Shown here in pieces: positions 37,600 to 46,738 of a stretch of DNA of 64,000 bases; the first letter of the stretch is position 1; each line of letters opens with the position of its first letter. Made by a program: the position numbers and the translations under genes. Source of the stretch: Hydrogenophilus sp. (GTDB lineage Bacteria > Pseudomonadota > Gammaproteobacteria > Burkholderiales > Rhodocyclaceae); assembly GCA_026416515.1 (NCBI GenBank), contig JAOAEZ010000001.1, positions 396,430 through 460,429 of the forward strand, given 5' to 3'. The notes below the pieces were generated by a model. It saw only the letters and a list, made by a program, of their open reading frames with translations, was not told the origin of the DNA and did no database searches.

Positions 37600-38259
37600 T
37601 TACATCTTTTCGGCGATGGGAGGTTCGGTCTGGGAGGAGTAGGACAGGAGAGGAGAAGAGCATGGGGGAGAACGACGAATGTAGGTGGTGAAACGAAAGG
37701 AAAAGGGGTGGCGAGCGTCGGCAGGGTGAGGGATGACGGCGATAGGATAGAAGTCATCGGGCGACCAGGGGGGAAAGTAACAGTCAGCGGGAGGAGCAGC
37801 GTCTACTTCGGTGAGTTCCAAACGGTGGGCGAGGGGAAGAGCCGCAGCATAGAGTTGAGCACCGCCGATGATGAAGATTCGCGGTTCTTGGGCGAGGGCG
37901 AGAAGGGCCTCGGTAAGAGAGGAGTAGATTTCGAGGGTGGTGGGACGTTGAAGCGCAGAAGACAAGGCGGAAGGGTCGGAGGGAGGGAGAACAGCGAAGG
38001 AAGAGGGGAGGCTGGTGGAGAGAGAGAGCGAGCGAGGGGAGAGAAAAGCCGCAAGGGTTCGGCTGACGAGAACGTTGCGCCGCTCCGCTAAGGGCCGTCC
38101 GCCGAGAGATTCCCAGGTGTTGCGGCCCATGACGACGGCTGCACCGCGCGTGAGGGCTTTAAAACGCTTGAGGTCGTCGGGAAGGTGCCAGGGGAGGCGA
38201 TTGTTCCAGCCGATTTCGCGATTGCGCCCGATGGCGGCGATGAGAATAATCTCAGACAT
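37600..38259 (-). CDS. folA: dihydrofolate reductase with an inserted segment
   Basis: Reduces dihydrofolate; partner of ThyA encoded next to it. Conserved parts are LIAAIGRNREIGWNNRLPWHLPDDLKRFK, VVMGRNTWESLGGRPL, IFIIGGAQLYAAAL and LTEVDA. Between the RNVLVSR strand and the IYSSLTEAL segment there is an extra run of about 40 residues (roughly 70-108), almost all Ser, Pro, Leu and Ala, and a Ser/Pro-rich tail follows the final strand. Total 219 residues against about 160 in ordinary DHFR. Downstream of thyA on the same strand, 29 bases. Confidence 0.9.
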   Translation of the reverse strand: MSEIILIAAIGRNREIGWNNRLPWHLPDDLKRFKALTRGAAVVMGRNTWESLGGRPLAERRNVLVSRTLAAFLSPRSLSLSTSLPSSFAVLPPSDPSALSSALQRPTTLEIYSSLTEALLALAQEPRIFIIGGAQLYAAALPLAHRLELTEVDAAPPADCYFPPWSPDDFYPIAVIPHPADARHPFSFRFTTYIRRSPPCSSPLLSYSSQTEPPIAEKM

Positions 38260-38288
38260 CCTAGGGAATCGTAGGAGGTATAGAGGGG

Positions 38289-39089
38289 TTAAACGGCCAC
38301 AGGAGCCGGAATGTGGGGGTGAGGGTCGTAGCCTTCGAGGGTGAAGTGTTCATAGCGAAAGTCTTCGAGACGACGGATAGTCGGGTCGAGCTTCATGCGC
38401 GGCAGCGGCCGAGGGGCGCGGGTGAGTTGCAGTTTGGCTTGTTCAATGTGGTTGAGGTAGAGATGACAGTCGCCGCCGGTCCAGATGAATTCGTGGGCGA
38501 GGTAGCCGCAGACTTGGGCGACCATGAGGGTGAGAAGCGCATAGGAGGCGATGTTAAAAGGGAGCCCCAAAAAGACGTCGGCGCTGCGTTGATAGAGCTG
38601 ACAGGAGAGCCGCCCTTCGGCGACATAGAATTGAAAGAGGACGTGACAGGGGGGGAGCGCCATCCGCGGAAGGTCGGCGGGATTCCAAGCAACGACAAGG
38701 TGGCGGCGCGAGTGAGGATTCCGTTGCAGTTCGGCTACCACCTCGGCAAGTTGATCGATCACCCGCCCATCAGGGGCTTGCCAGCGCCGCCATTGAGCGC
38801 CGTAGATGGGGCCAAGGTCGCCGTTGGCATCGGCCCATTCGTCCCAGATGGTGACGCCGTGTTCGTGCAGATAGGCGATGTTGGTATCTCCGCGAATAAA
38901 CCAGAGGAGTTCATGGATGATCGATTTGAGGTGAAGCTTTTTAGTGGTGAGAAGGGGAAAGGTTTCACCTCCATTGAGGGAAAACCGCATCTGCCAGCCA
39001 AAGAGCGAGAGGGTTCCGACGCCGGTGCGGTCTTCCCTGCGAATGCCGCGCGTGAGAAGTGCTTCGAGAAGTTCAAGGTAGGGTCGCAT
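38289..39089 (-). CDS. thyA: thymidylate synthase
   Basis: Makes dTMP from dUMP with methylene-tetrahydrofolate. ThyA is recognised by [48 protein letters not shown] and the catalytic Cys in [34 protein letters not shown] and [11 protein letters not shown] complete the dUMP site. 266 residues, full length. First gene of thyA-folA on this strand. The ATG lies about 170 bases from tRNA-Arg. Confidence 0.97.
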   Translation of the reverse strand: MRPYLELLEALLTRGIRREDRTGVGTLSLFGWQMRFSLNGGETFPLLTTKKLHLKSIIHELLWFIRGDTNIAYLHEHGVTIWDEWADANGDLGPIYGAQWRRWQAPDGRVIDQLAEVVAELQRNPHSRRHLVVAWNPADLPRMALPPCHVLFQFYVAEGRLSCQLYQRSADVFLGLPFNIASYALLTLMVAQVCGYLAHEFIWTGGDCHLYLNHIEQAKLQLTRAPRPLPRMKLDPTIRRLEDFRYEHFTLEGYDPHPHIPAPVAV

Positions 39090-39225
39090 CTTTTTGAGGT
39101 TTTGGTTGAGGGTGATCGGTTAAGCCCCTTAACTTCGAAAGAGGGAGAGAGAGGCAATTATGCCCGAGATGGGGCGTGTGAATGCCACGACGGTGAAAAG
39201 GAGGAGGCGTAGGGGGGAGGGGGTG

Positions 39226-39234
39226 TGGTAAAAT
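39226..39234 (+). promoter_or_regulatory. possible extended -10 promoter of tRNA-Arg
   Basis: TGG followed by TAAAAT (39229-39234) fits an extended -10 element, placing transcription start about 20 bases before the tRNA gene. No -35 hexamer is evident in the G-rich stretch upstream. Confidence 0.4.
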
Positions 39235-39260
39235 CGCATCTGCCGACCCATTTTTCCCAA

Positions 39261-39332
39261 CTCCCCGTAGTTCAATGGATAGAACGAGCGCCTCCTAAGC
39301 GCTAAATCCAGGTTCGATTCCTGGCGGGGGGA
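39261..39332 (+). tRNA. tRNA-Arg (anticodon CCT)
   Basis: Acceptor CTCCCCG (39261-39267) pairs with CGGGGGG (39325-39331) with one T-G wobble; discriminator A39332. The T arm is CCAGG-TTCGATT-CCTGG. The anticodon stem AGCGC/GCGCT holds loop CTCCTAA, with CCT at 39294-39296. CCA is not encoded. Reads AGG codons. Confidence 0.93.
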
Positions 39333-39389
39333 CGTTTTAAAAAGCATAGAAAAATCGCTTATTTTTTCGTTCTAGGTGCCGTTTATTAG

Positions 39390-39398
39390 TGTTATAGT
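39390..39398 (+). promoter_or_regulatory. possible extended -10 element of the Aer-type receptor gene
   Basis: TGT followed by TATAGT lies 32 bases before the receptor ATG, in an AT-rich gap after tRNA-Arg. It resembles an extended -10; a flagellar sigma28 pattern is not seen. Confidence 0.35.
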
Positions 39399-39429
39399 CC
39401 GAAAAAGTAAAGAGAAAGGAGTCGGCATC

Positions 39430-41046
39430 ATGCGGATCAACCAACCGGTCACCCAACGCGAATATCCAGTGCGGGATGATTGTGCGATCATCAGCCATAC
39501 CGATGAGAAGGGGCGAATTACTTATTTTAATAAAGATTTTTTGGAGTATTCGGGGTTTACCGCTGAAGAGCTGATGGGGCAACCCCATAACATCGTTCGT
39601 CATCCCGATATGCCCCCGGAGGCGTTTCGCGATTTGTGGGCGACTTTGAAGGCAGGGCGCCCGTGGCAGGGAATCGTAAAGAACCGGCGAAAGGATGGGG
39701 ATCACTACTGGGTAAAAGCAACGGCAACGCCGAAGCCAGGGGGGGGATATATGAGCGTGCGGATGAAGCCGTCGCGGGAGGAGATCGCTGCCGCCGATGC
39801 GCTCTACGCCCGGATGCGGGCGGGGGAGAAGATCCGCCTCGAAGGAGGGAGGGTGCGGGCCAATGGGGTGATCCGTTTGCTGCGGCGGGTAACCTTGGTG
39901 CAGCGGGTGGCGTTGCTGATGGTGTTGCCGGTGATCGGCTTTCTCCTCCTTTTGGGTTTGGAGTGGCAAGAGTATGGCCGACCGTCGTTGGCCTCGTTCG
40001 TTTGTACGCTGTTGGGGATCGTGCTGGTGTTGGGAGTGGGGGGGTGGACGATGGGCCGATTGCAGAATGGCTTGGCGCGGGCACAGGCGGTAGCACGGCG
40101 GATCGCCAACGGCGAGTTGAAGGTGGAGTTTACCGACTTGGGGAACGATGAGATCGGGGAGCTTTTCGATCAGATGCAGATCATGCGCAACCGCCTTTTC
40201 GAGCTGATTTTCACATTGCAGCAGCAGTTGCGCGAGGTGAGGGAGGCGCAAAACCAGGCCGAGATGAGCGCGGAGGCGATCGCTACCAGCGCTATTCAGC
40301 AGGCGGCCAATACCCAGTCGATTGCTTCGGCGGTGACCGAGAACACCGCAGCGGCGGAGGCGATCGCTCAAAACGCGACGGTGACGGCTGAGGCGGCCGC
40401 GGCGGCGCAGGAGGCGGTCGACCATGGGGCAGCGGTGGTCCACCGGGCGGCCGATGAGATCGCCCGCATCGCCGATGCAGTGCGGGCCTCTTCTTCGAAT
40501 TTGACGAAGTTGGAAGGGATCGCTACCGAGATCGGCCAGATCATCCAAACGATTCGCGATATCGCCGATCAGACTAATTTGTTGGCCTTGAATGCCGCTA
40601 TTGAGGCAGCGCGCGCCGGTGAACAGGGAAGAGGATTCGCGGTGGTGGCCGATGAGGTGCGGAAATTGGCCGAGCGAACGGCGAAGGCGACGCTGGAGAT
40701 CGGAGCGATGATCGAGCGAATCCAGGAGGAGACCCGCACCTCGGTGGCTTCGATGCAGGAGGGGGTTGCGTTGGTAGAGAAGGGAGCCGAAAGCGCTCAC
40801 GAGGCCGGCGATTCGGTGGAGGCGATCAAGCGCGAAGCGGAGAAGGTGATTTTGGCGGCGCAGGGAATTCAGCGGTCGATGCAGGAGCAGTTGGCGGCAT
40901 TAAAGTTGATCGAAACCAATGCGCATCAGATCGCCGAGGGGAGCGAGATGGTGAAGAGCCGAGCGCAGGAGGTGGTAAACGCCGCCAAACAGGTGGGAGC
41001 GGCGACGGCGCGCGTGACAGCGACAGCGGCGCTCTTCAAAACGTAG
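39430..41046 (+). CDS. Aer-type aerotaxis receptor (PAS-TM-HAMP-MCP)
   Basis: 538 residues. The N-terminal PAS domain (about 8-110) has [34 protein letters not shown] and [16 protein letters not shown], the FAD-binding Aer type. A membrane hairpin follows ([20 protein letters not shown] and a second helix [16 protein letters not shown]), then HAMP ([13 protein letters not shown]) and a signalling domain with [20 protein letters not shown]. It senses internal redox or energy state. ATG 39430 has AAAGGAG at 39415-39421; earlier in-frame ATG 39376 is not favoured. Its end overlaps ackA by 11 bases on the other strand. Confidence 0.92.
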   Translation: MRINQPVTQREYPVRDDCAIISHTDEKGRITYFNKDFLEYSGFTAEELMGQPHNIVRHPDMPPEAFRDLWATLKAGRPWQGIVKNRRKDGDHYWVKATATPKPGGGYMSVRMKPSREEIAAADALYARMRAGEKIRLEGGRVRANGVIRLLRRVTLVQRVALLMVLPVIGFLLLLGLEWQEYGRPSLASFVCTLLGIVLVLGVGGWTMGRLQNGLARAQAVARRIANGELKVEFTDLGNDEIGELFDQMQIMRNRLFELIFTLQQQLREVREAQNQAEMSAEAIATSAIQQAANTQSIASAVTENTAAAEAIAQNATVTAEAAAAAQEAVDHGAAVVHRAADEIARIADAVRASSSNLTKLEGIATEIGQIIQTIRDIADQTNLLALNAAIEAARAGEQGRGFAVVADEVRKLAERTAKATLEIGAMIERIQEETRTSVASMQEGVALVEKGAESAHEAGDSVEAIKREAEKVILAAQGIQRSMQEQLAALKLIETNAHQIAEGSEMVKSRAQEVVNAAKQVGAATARVTATAALFKT

Positions 41047-42262
41047 CGCGGGCTAAAAGGCGCGCGGCGTGACGAGCGAGCATCGCTTGTTCGTCGGTGG
41101 CGATGACGGCGACGGCAACTCGGCTGGTGGGGGAGTGGATGAGGGCGTCGCCGCCAACCGCCGCCTCATTTCGGGCGAGATCGAGGGAGAGATCGAGCCA
41201 GCCGCTGAGTTCGGCTACCCGCGCGCGGATGGGAGGGGCGTGCTCGCCAATCCCACCGGTAAAGATCAGCGCGTCGAGCCCCCCTAACGCAGCGACGAGA
41301 GAGCCGAGCTCGCGCGCGATACGGTAGCAGAAGAGTTCGATCGCTTCGCGGGCGTGCGGGTGGTCGCTGGCAAGAAGGGTGCGCATGTCGGCAGAGAGGC
41401 CCGATACCCCAAGGAGACCGGCTTCGCGGTAGAGAAGATGCTCGATCGCGGCGGCGTCGAGCCTTTCTTGTTGGAGAAGGTAGAGGAGAACGCCGGGGTC
41501 GATCGTGCCGCTGCGAGTGCCCATCATGAGGCCATCAAGGGCAGTAAACCCCATCGTCGAGGCGATGCTGCGGCGGTTTTTGAGAGCGGCAAGGGAGGCC
41601 CCATTTCCCAGGTGGGCGACGACGACGCGGCCCTCGGCTTGAGCCGGTAAGTAACGGGGGAGAGCTTCGGCGATGTATTCATAGGAGAGACCGTGAAAAC
41701 CGTAACGGCGAATGCCTTGTTCCCAGTAGCGGCGGGGAAGAGGGAACATCTGCGCTTGCCAAGGTTGGGTGCGGTGAAAGGCGGTGTCAAAGCAGGCGAT
41801 CTGCGTCCAGTCAGGGTGGCGGGCTAACAGGGTGCGAATGGGACGAAGGTTGTGCGGCTGGTGCAGCGGGGCAAGAGGGATAAGGGCGGTGAGGGCAGCC
41901 AGGACTTCCGGGGTAACCCGCACCGGTTGCGTAAAGAGAGCACCCCCATGGACAACGCGGTGACTGGTGGCGAGAATGCGGTAGCCCCGCGCTTGTTCTT
42001 CGAGCCAGACGATGAGGCGTAGAAGCGCTTCTTCGTGCTGCGCGTCGAGATCGCCGGCGAGCGACCAAGGTTGGTCGGCGAGAAGTTCAGCACCACAACG
42101 AGCGGTGAAGTGAGCGTTTTCGGTCCCGATCCGCTCGATTTGGCCAAGGAGGAGGGGCGGTTCGTCGATGTCGGCGTCGTCGCGACAGCGGTAAAGCGCG
42201 AATTTAAGGCTGGAGGAGCCGGCGTTGAGAGTGAGAACCGCAGTGGGGCGGGGAGAGGTCAT
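41036..42262 (-). CDS. ackA: acetate kinase
   Basis: Interconverts acetyl phosphate + ADP and acetate + ATP. ASKHA-fold signatures are [16 protein letters not shown] at the N terminus, [65 protein letters not shown] and [15 protein letters not shown]. 408 residues, full length. Downstream of a MaoC-phosphotransacetylase gene on the same strand (41 bases), forming an acetyl-CoA/acetate switch module. Confidence 0.96.
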   Translation of the reverse strand: MTSPRPTAVLTLNAGSSSLKFALYRCRDDADIDEPPLLLGQIERIGTENAHFTARCGAELLADQPWSLAGDLDAQHEEALLRLIVWLEEQARGYRILATSHRVVHGGALFTQPVRVTPEVLAALTALIPLAPLHQPHNLRPIRTLLARHPDWTQIACFDTAFHRTQPWQAQMFPLPRRYWEQGIRRYGFHGLSYEYIAEALPRYLPAQAEGRVVVAHLGNGASLAALKNRRSIASTMGFTALDGLMMGTRSGTIDPGVLLYLLQQERLDAAAIEHLLYREAGLLGVSGLSADMRTLLASDHPHAREAIELFCYRIARELGSLVAALGGLDALIFTGGIGEHAPPIRARVAELSGWLDLSLDLARNEAAVGGDALIHSPTSRVAVAVIATDEQAMLARHAARLLARATF

Positions 42263-42303
42263 CGCTAGGGCCTCCGACTAGATGGGTTGAATGCGAGGGG
42301 ATT

Positions 42304-43728
42304 TTAGCCGACCGCGGAGGTGGAGCGAGGGGGAGCGGCTTTGGCGGTGACGAGGATCTGCGCGAGCGCACAACTGGCGACGCGCGTTTCGGCGGTGTCG
42401 GCTCGGCTGGTGAGAACGATCGGAACGCGCGCCCCGAGGACGATCCCCGACATGAGGGCGTTGGCTAGATATTCGAGCTGTTTGGCGAGCATGTTCCCGG
42501 CTTCGAGGTCAGGGACGATGAGGATGTCTGCGTTGCCGGCGACGGCAGAGCGAATGCCTTTGACTTTGGCCGCAACCAGGGAGATGGCGTTGTCAAAGGC
42601 GAGCGGACCGTCGAGCAGCCCCCCCGTGATCTGCCCGCGGTCGGCCATCTTGCAGAGGGCAGCGGCGTCCAACGTGGAGCGGATTTTGGGATTTACCGTT
42701 TCAACAGCGGAGAGGATCGCTACTTTGGGTTCCGCGATCCCTAAAGCGTGGGCGAGGTCGATCGCATTTTGGATAATGTCGACCTTTTCTTCGAGGGTGG
42801 GTTCGATATTGATCGCAGCATCGCTGATGAGAAGCGGGTGGGGATAGGTGGGAACGTCGGCCATGAAGACGTGCGAGATGCGCCGCCCGGTCCGCAGACC
42901 GCGCTCTTTGTTCACCACTTCCGACATCAGCTCGTCGGTGTGAAGCGACCCTTTCATGAGAGCGGCACAGGCGCCAGTGCGACAAAGGCGAACCGCTTCC
43001 TCAGCGGAAGCGTGCGAGTGGGGGGTATCGACGATCTCAATCCCCGAGAGAGAGCGTTCGAGGGTAGCGGCGATCGCTTCGATGCGGGGGCGAGGGCCGA
43101 CGAGGACGGGGGTGATGAGACCCGCATCAGCCGCTTCGAGCGCTCCCAGGAGAGCATACTCGCTGCAGGGGTGGGCGACAGCCATCCGAATCGGCGGGAG
43201 GCCATCGACGAGGCTCATGAGGTGCTGATAGCGGCGCGCTTTGTCGGAGATGGTGATTTCAGGGGGTTCGATCAGGGGACGACGTACTTTCTCAGTGGGG
43301 GCGATGACTTCAGCCTCCCCGTCGATGACGAGAAGCCCATCTTGATTATACGCGGTGCAGTCGAAAAGGATATGGTGGTTATGGGTAAATTTGTTGCGAA
43401 CGACGACCCGAGCGGTGAGGGTGTCGCCGATGAGAATAGGTCGGTGAAAGGTGAGGTTTTGCCGAACATAGACGGTGCCGGGACCAGGGAATTGGGTACC
43501 GAGGATCGCTGAGAAGAGGGCACCTCCCCACATCGAGTGGCCGACGATTTCTCGAAATTGACTGCTTTTGGCGTACTCAGGGTCGATGTGGGTAGGGTTG
43601 AGATCGCCCGAGAGGGCGGCAAAGAGTTGAATGTCCTCCGGACGAAGGGTGCGCGAGAGGGAGGCGCTTTGACCGATGGCGATTTCGGCAAAGGTGACAT
43701 TTTCAATCCAGACAGTGGCGCGGTTCAT
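42304..43728 (-). CDS. bifunctional enoyl-CoA hydratase / phosphate acetyltransferase
   Basis: Two domains. Residues 1 to about 145 form a MaoC-like hotdog hydratase with the Asp-His site in LSGDLNPTHIDPEYAKSS and GHSMWGGALFSAILG. Residues about 170-474 form a phosphate acetyl/butyryltransferase (MAVAHPCSEYALLGALEAAD; MKGSLHTDELM; SHVFMADVPTYPHPLLISDAAINI; DGPLAFDNAIS; NMLAKQLEYL). Such fusions are annotated in many proteobacteria beside ackA, linking acyl-CoA from PHA or fatty-acid pools to acyl phosphate (role inferred). Start ATG 43728 follows GGAGGTCTC; the upstream ATG at 43749 lacks this. Confidence 0.93.
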   Translation of the reverse strand: MNRATVWIENVTFAEIAIGQSASLSRTLRPEDIQLFAALSGDLNPTHIDPEYAKSSQFREIVGHSMWGGALFSAILGTQFPGPGTVYVRQNLTFHRPILIGDTLTARVVVRNKFTHNHHILFDCTAYNQDGLLVIDGEAEVIAPTEKVRRPLIEPPEITISDKARRYQHLMSLVDGLPPIRMAVAHPCSEYALLGALEAADAGLITPVLVGPRPRIEAIAATLERSLSGIEIVDTPHSHASAEEAVRLCRTGACAALMKGSLHTDELMSEVVNKERGLRTGRRISHVFMADVPTYPHPLLISDAAINIEPTLEEKVDIIQNAIDLAHALGIAEPKVAILSAVETVNPKIRSTLDAAALCKMADRGQITGGLLDGPLAFDNAISLVAAKVKGIRSAVAGNADILIVPDLEAGNMLAKQLEYLANALMSGIVLGARVPIVLTSRADTAETRVASCALAQILVTAKAAPPRSTSAVG

Positions 43729-43904
43729 GAGACCTCCATGATTGTGCATTGCAACAAATTGTAGGGAAGGCGATGGGAGTTGGCAAGGGCTTTCAGGAGC
43801 TAGACTAACGGCGGCTTAATTACGAGAGAGGATCGGGAAGGAGGAGGAGCGCGCGCGGTAAAACCGCTCCCCTTCGCCGTAAAAAGCAGCGCAGAGAAGC
43901 GGAT

Positions 43905-43924
43905 GCGGGCGGCCGAGCGCCCGC
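43905..43924 (-). terminator. possible hairpin after the small lipoprotein gene
   Basis: Seven-pair stem GCGGGCG/CGCCCGC with a six-base loop, 20 bases beyond the stop codon of the lipoprotein gene on its strand. No immediate T run follows (a TTTTT comes about 20 bases later), so it may be a weak or Rho-assisted stop. The rest of 43750-43943 shows nothing recognisable. Confidence 0.35.
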
Positions 43925-43943
43925 AAGAAGAGGCAGGAGGTGG

Positions 43944-44216
43944 TTATTTGGCGGCTTTCCAGATGGCCCCTTTTTTGTCTCCTGTGAGCTCGCATTTCGA
44001 GGCGACGCCAGCGATGACGGCGGTTTCGCCGACTTTGTAGAATTTGTTGTCGTTGGGGTTAAAGCAACGGGGTTCGGGGGCTTCGGCTTTCTTTTCACCA
44101 GAAGTAGGGGCAGCAGGGGCTGCCGGAGCGGCCGGTTTGGACTCTGGGGAAGAGGTCTGCGCGGCGCAAGCAGCAAGGAAAAGAGGGGCAATTGCTGCGA
44201 TGAGGGTTTTTTTCAT
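43944..44216 (-). CDS. small lipoprotein, possibly DUF1496-like
   Basis: 90 residues. The lipoprotein signal ends in LFLAAC (Cys about 17). A Pro/Ala linker (SKPAAPAAPAAPTSGEKKAEAPE) leads to a mini-domain with two cysteines, CFNPNDNKFYKVGETAVIAGVASKC, and a final W. The Cys-x-Tyr-x-VG-x-Cys pattern resembles DUF1496 proteins, which have no known function; this is a guess. The start is ATG 44216 with AAAGGAG upstream. Monocistronic by appearance. The 44217-44352 gap holds no further gene. Confidence 0.75.
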   Translation of the reverse strand: MKKTLIAAIAPLFLAACAAQTSSPESKPAAPAAPAAPTSGEKKAEAPEPRCFNPNDNKFYKVGETAVIAGVASKCELTGDKKGAIWKAAK

Positions 44217-44352
44217 GTTGTGCTCCTTTCGTTGATTTGCATCGGTTGCTGGCCGATGGGCCAGCGACGGGCAGCAGGAAGCGTAGCACGTATTTGTGAC
44301 TATTTGATGACAAATGAGCGGAGTCGGGGAAGGAGGGGGAGGGGTTAGGGAG

Positions 44353-45060
44353 TTATGGGGGAGAGAGAGTGTCGAAGTTTTGGGGCCGAGGGTAGGAGGG
44401 AGGAAAGGGCGGCATGAGAAGGCGCTCAAAGAGAAGCCAGCGATAGCTGCGCCAAAAGTTCTCTTCGGGGTCGAGGGCATCAGGGAGAATGGCGGCCATC
44501 GAGTAGAGTAGGATGGTGCGGTGAATGAGAGGAGCAAGAAGCAGTGGGGTGAGTTCAGCTGCCGCAGGGGAGGGGGGAAAGTGGCCTTGCTTTTGCCCTT
44601 CGATGAGAAGTTGCTCAATGAGAGCACGAGCGGGGGTGATGATTTCGGTATGATAGATTTGGGCAATGGCAGGAAAGTTGTGGGCTTCAGCAAGGATGAG
44701 CTTGACCATGCCGCCGTGCGGGGTGTGAAAGAGACGTTCCCCCCAGCGGCGAAGGAGCGCCCAGAGACGGTCGGCAGGGGGGTGATGAGCGATCTCGGCA
44801 AGCCAGAGGGCGTCGGCGTCGAGAAGGGGGGCGATGTGGTGACGAATTACCGCGGTGAAAAGGTCAAGTTTGTCGCGATAGTAGCGGTAGATGGTGCCTT
44901 TGGCGACCCCAGCGCGCCGAGCGACGTCGGCGAGATGGGTGGCAGCATAGCCACGTTCGACGAAGAGGGAGACAGCAGCCGCGAGAAGTTCTTGAGGCCG
45001 CGCTTCTTTGCGACGCCGCCGAGGCGGGCGAGGAGGGGAAGGCGTCCGAGAGGAGTTCAT
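44353..45060 (-). CDS. TetR/AcrR family transcriptional regulator
   Basis: 235 residues. The N-terminal helix-turn-helix is clear: ELLAAAVSLFVERGYAATHLADVARRAGVAKGTIYRYYRDKLDLF. The variable ligand-binding part follows (LWALLRRWGERLF; LILAEAHNFPAIAQIYHTEII). The basic leader RRRRKEARP precedes the DNA-binding domain. No efflux pump or obvious target is adjacent, so the ligand and target are unknown. Downstream of rapZ on the same strand. Confidence 0.9.
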   Translation of the reverse strand: MNSSRTPSPPRPPRRRRKEARPQELLAAAVSLFVERGYAATHLADVARRAGVAKGTIYRYYRDKLDLFTAVIRHHIAPLLDADALWLAEIAHHPPADRLWALLRRWGERLFHTPHGGMVKLILAEAHNFPAIAQIYHTEIITPARALIEQLLIEGQKQGHFPPSPAAAELTPLLLAPLIHRTILLYSMAAILPDALDPEENFWRSYRWLLFERLLMPPFPPSYPRPQNFDTLSPP

Positions 45061-45101
45061 CGCGAGCGTAGGGCGGGGAGAGGGTTGTTGGGAGTGAAAG
45101 A

Positions 45102-46046
45102 TTAGAGAAGGAGCCGGTGACGGATGAGAATGCGGGCGTAGGGAGCAAGACGCTCAGCGAGCCGTTCGACAAGGTAGACGCTGCGGTGTTGCCCTCCTGT
45201 ACAGCCGATGGCGACCGTGAGATAACGACGGGCTTCAGCGGCATAGTGGGGAAGCCAGTGGGTGAGAAAGTCAGCGATGGCATTTTCCATGTCGTTGACG
45301 AGAGGTTGAGCAGAGAGATAGTCGCGCACCGGCGGGTCACGTCCGGTGAGCGGACGAAGGTCGGGATGGTAGTAAGGGTTGGGAAGACAGCGAGCGTCAA
45401 AGAGAAGGTCGGCGTCGAGGGGAACGCCGCGTTTAAAGGCGAAGGATTGAAGGGTGAGCGTAAGAGCAGAGGGGTGAGGAGCAGCCGTTTGCAGCCAGTC
45501 CGTGAGGTAGCGACGGAGTTGCTGGGGCGTGAGGTTGCTGGTGTCGAGCCGGTGCGCCGCTTCCGCAATGGGGGCGAGAAGTTCTCGTTCGTGGGCAATC
45601 GCTTCGAGGAGTGTGCGATGGTTGCCGGCAAGAGGGTGAGCGCGCCGGGTTTCAGAGAAACGGGTCAGGAGAATGTCATCGCGGGCGTCTAGAAAGAGAA
45701 GTTCCGGCGCAATGTGCGTGGCGCATTCGACATCGCGAAGGGCGGCAGGGAGCGCTGCAAAGTCGCCGCTGCGAATGTCGACAGCAACGGCGACCCCTTC
45801 ACGCCGGTCCGAGGGGGCGAGGGTGCGTTCGACAATGTGCGTGACGACCGAAACGAGAAAGGGTACCGGGAGATTGTCAAGGGCAATGAAACCGTTGTCT
45901 TCAAGGGCCCGCAGGGCGACCGTTTTGCCCGCACCCGAGACACCGCTGATGACGACAATCCGCAAGGGAGGGGATGAAGAGGAGGAGGTCGCTTTTCCAG
46001 CGACATAGCAGGAGGAGGGAGGAGACGGCGAAGCGTCGGGGGTCAT
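45102..46046 (-). CDS. rapZ: RNase adapter protein RapZ (YvcJ family)
   Basis: P-loop nucleotide-binding protein; in E. coli it guides RNase E to the GlmZ small RNA and so sets GlmS levels. Walker A is VVISGVSGAGKTVALRALED, then GFIALDNLPVPFL, ELLFLDARDDILLTRFSETRR, FDARCLPNPYY and the C-terminal RNA-binding GCTGGQHRSVYLVERLAE. The start chosen is ATG 46046, which overlaps the TGA of the thioredoxin-like gene (ATGA) and suggests translational coupling. The leader before the P-loop is Ser/Pro-rich. Confidence 0.93.
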   Translation of the reverse strand: MTPDASPSPPSSCYVAGKATSSSSSPPLRIVVISGVSGAGKTVALRALEDNGFIALDNLPVPFLVSVVTHIVERTLAPSDRREGVAVAVDIRSGDFAALPAALRDVECATHIAPELLFLDARDDILLTRFSETRRAHPLAGNHRTLLEAIAHERELLAPIAEAAHRLDTSNLTPQQLRRYLTDWLQTAAPHPSALTLTLQSFAFKRGVPLDADLLFDARCLPNPYYHPDLRPLTGRDPPVRDYLSAQPLVNDMENAIADFLTHWLPHYAAEARRYLTVAIGCTGGQHRSVYLVERLAERLAPYARILIRHRLLL

Positions 46047-46618
46047 GGGTGAGCAGGAGAGGGGGCATTGCGCCATTTGATCGAGCAGCCGATCGAGGGA
46101 TTTTGTTCGCGCGGCCCTCGACCCGTTTGGGCAATTTGAACCATGGCTTCATAGAGTTCCCGCCGAGCGTCGGGAGGAGCAGGCTTTTTGCCCGAGGCGT
46201 CTAGCCGCCCACGGTATTGGAGCCGCAGCTCTTTGTTGAAACCGAAGAAATCGGGGGTGCAGACCGCTCCATAGGCACGGGCAACCTCTTGAGTTTCATC
46301 CCAGAGGTAGGGAAAGGGAAAGGCGCGTTCGCGGGCAATCTTCTGCATGTTTTCAAAGGAGTCTTCAGGATAGTCGGTGGGGTCGTTGCTCATAATCGCG
46401 ACCGCGCCGATTCCATATGCGCTGAGGTCCCGCACGTCGCGAATGATACGGTCGAGAACGGCTTGAACGTAGGGGCAGTGGTTGCAGATAAACATGAGAA
46501 GAAGACCGTTTGGTCCCCGAACATCGGCAAGGGTGTAGCGCTTGCCGTCTACACCGAGGAGGTTAAAGTCAACAGCAGGCCAGTCAAAGTTGCAAAGAGG
46601 GGTGGTGAGCGAGACCAC
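46043..46618 (-). CDS. thioredoxin-fold (AhpC/TSA-like redoxin) protein
   Basis: 191 residues, cytoplasmic (no signal peptide). The redox site is MFICNHCPYVQAVLDRI (CxxC), followed by IMSNDPTDYPEDSFENM, the cis-proline region AVCTPDFFGFN, and YRGRLDASG. This matches the widespread NHCPYV-type thioredoxin family proteins, whose partners are not defined. The start is GTG 46618 behind AAAGGAGC. Upstream partner of rapZ with a four-base overlap. Confidence 0.9.
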   Translation of the reverse strand: MVSLTTPLCNFDWPAVDFNLLGVDGKRYTLADVRGPNGLLLMFICNHCPYVQAVLDRIIRDVRDLSAYGIGAVAIMSNDPTDYPEDSFENMQKIARERAFPFPYLWDETQEVARAYGAVCTPDFFGFNKELRLQYRGRLDASGKKPAPPDARRELYEAMVQIAQTGRGPREQNPSIGCSIKWRNAPSPAHP

Positions 46619-46738
46619 AGGTTGCTCCTTTAGCTGTGACGATGAAAAGGATTGTAGCGCGGCTTTGCAGAGCAGGGAAGGAGGGGGAGAGATGGGGAGA
46701 GGATAAAGAAGAGAGAAAGGAGGTAGGAGAGGAGAGGG

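Noticed and set aside
36593..37642. 349-codon + strand frame opposite the unknown helical protein
   Set aside because: Typical antisense composition and it runs over both gene ends; the minus-strand frame has ordinary protein composition and sits neatly between neighbours.
39129..39347. Minus-strand frame containing RQESNLDLALRRRSF and YPLNYGEL
   Set aside because: Antisense shadow of tRNA-Arg; no ribosome site or protein-like composition outside it.
39333..39380. AAGC/GCTT hairpin with T run after tRNA-Arg as a terminator
   Set aside because: Stem of only four pairs with a long A-rich loop; too weak to call.
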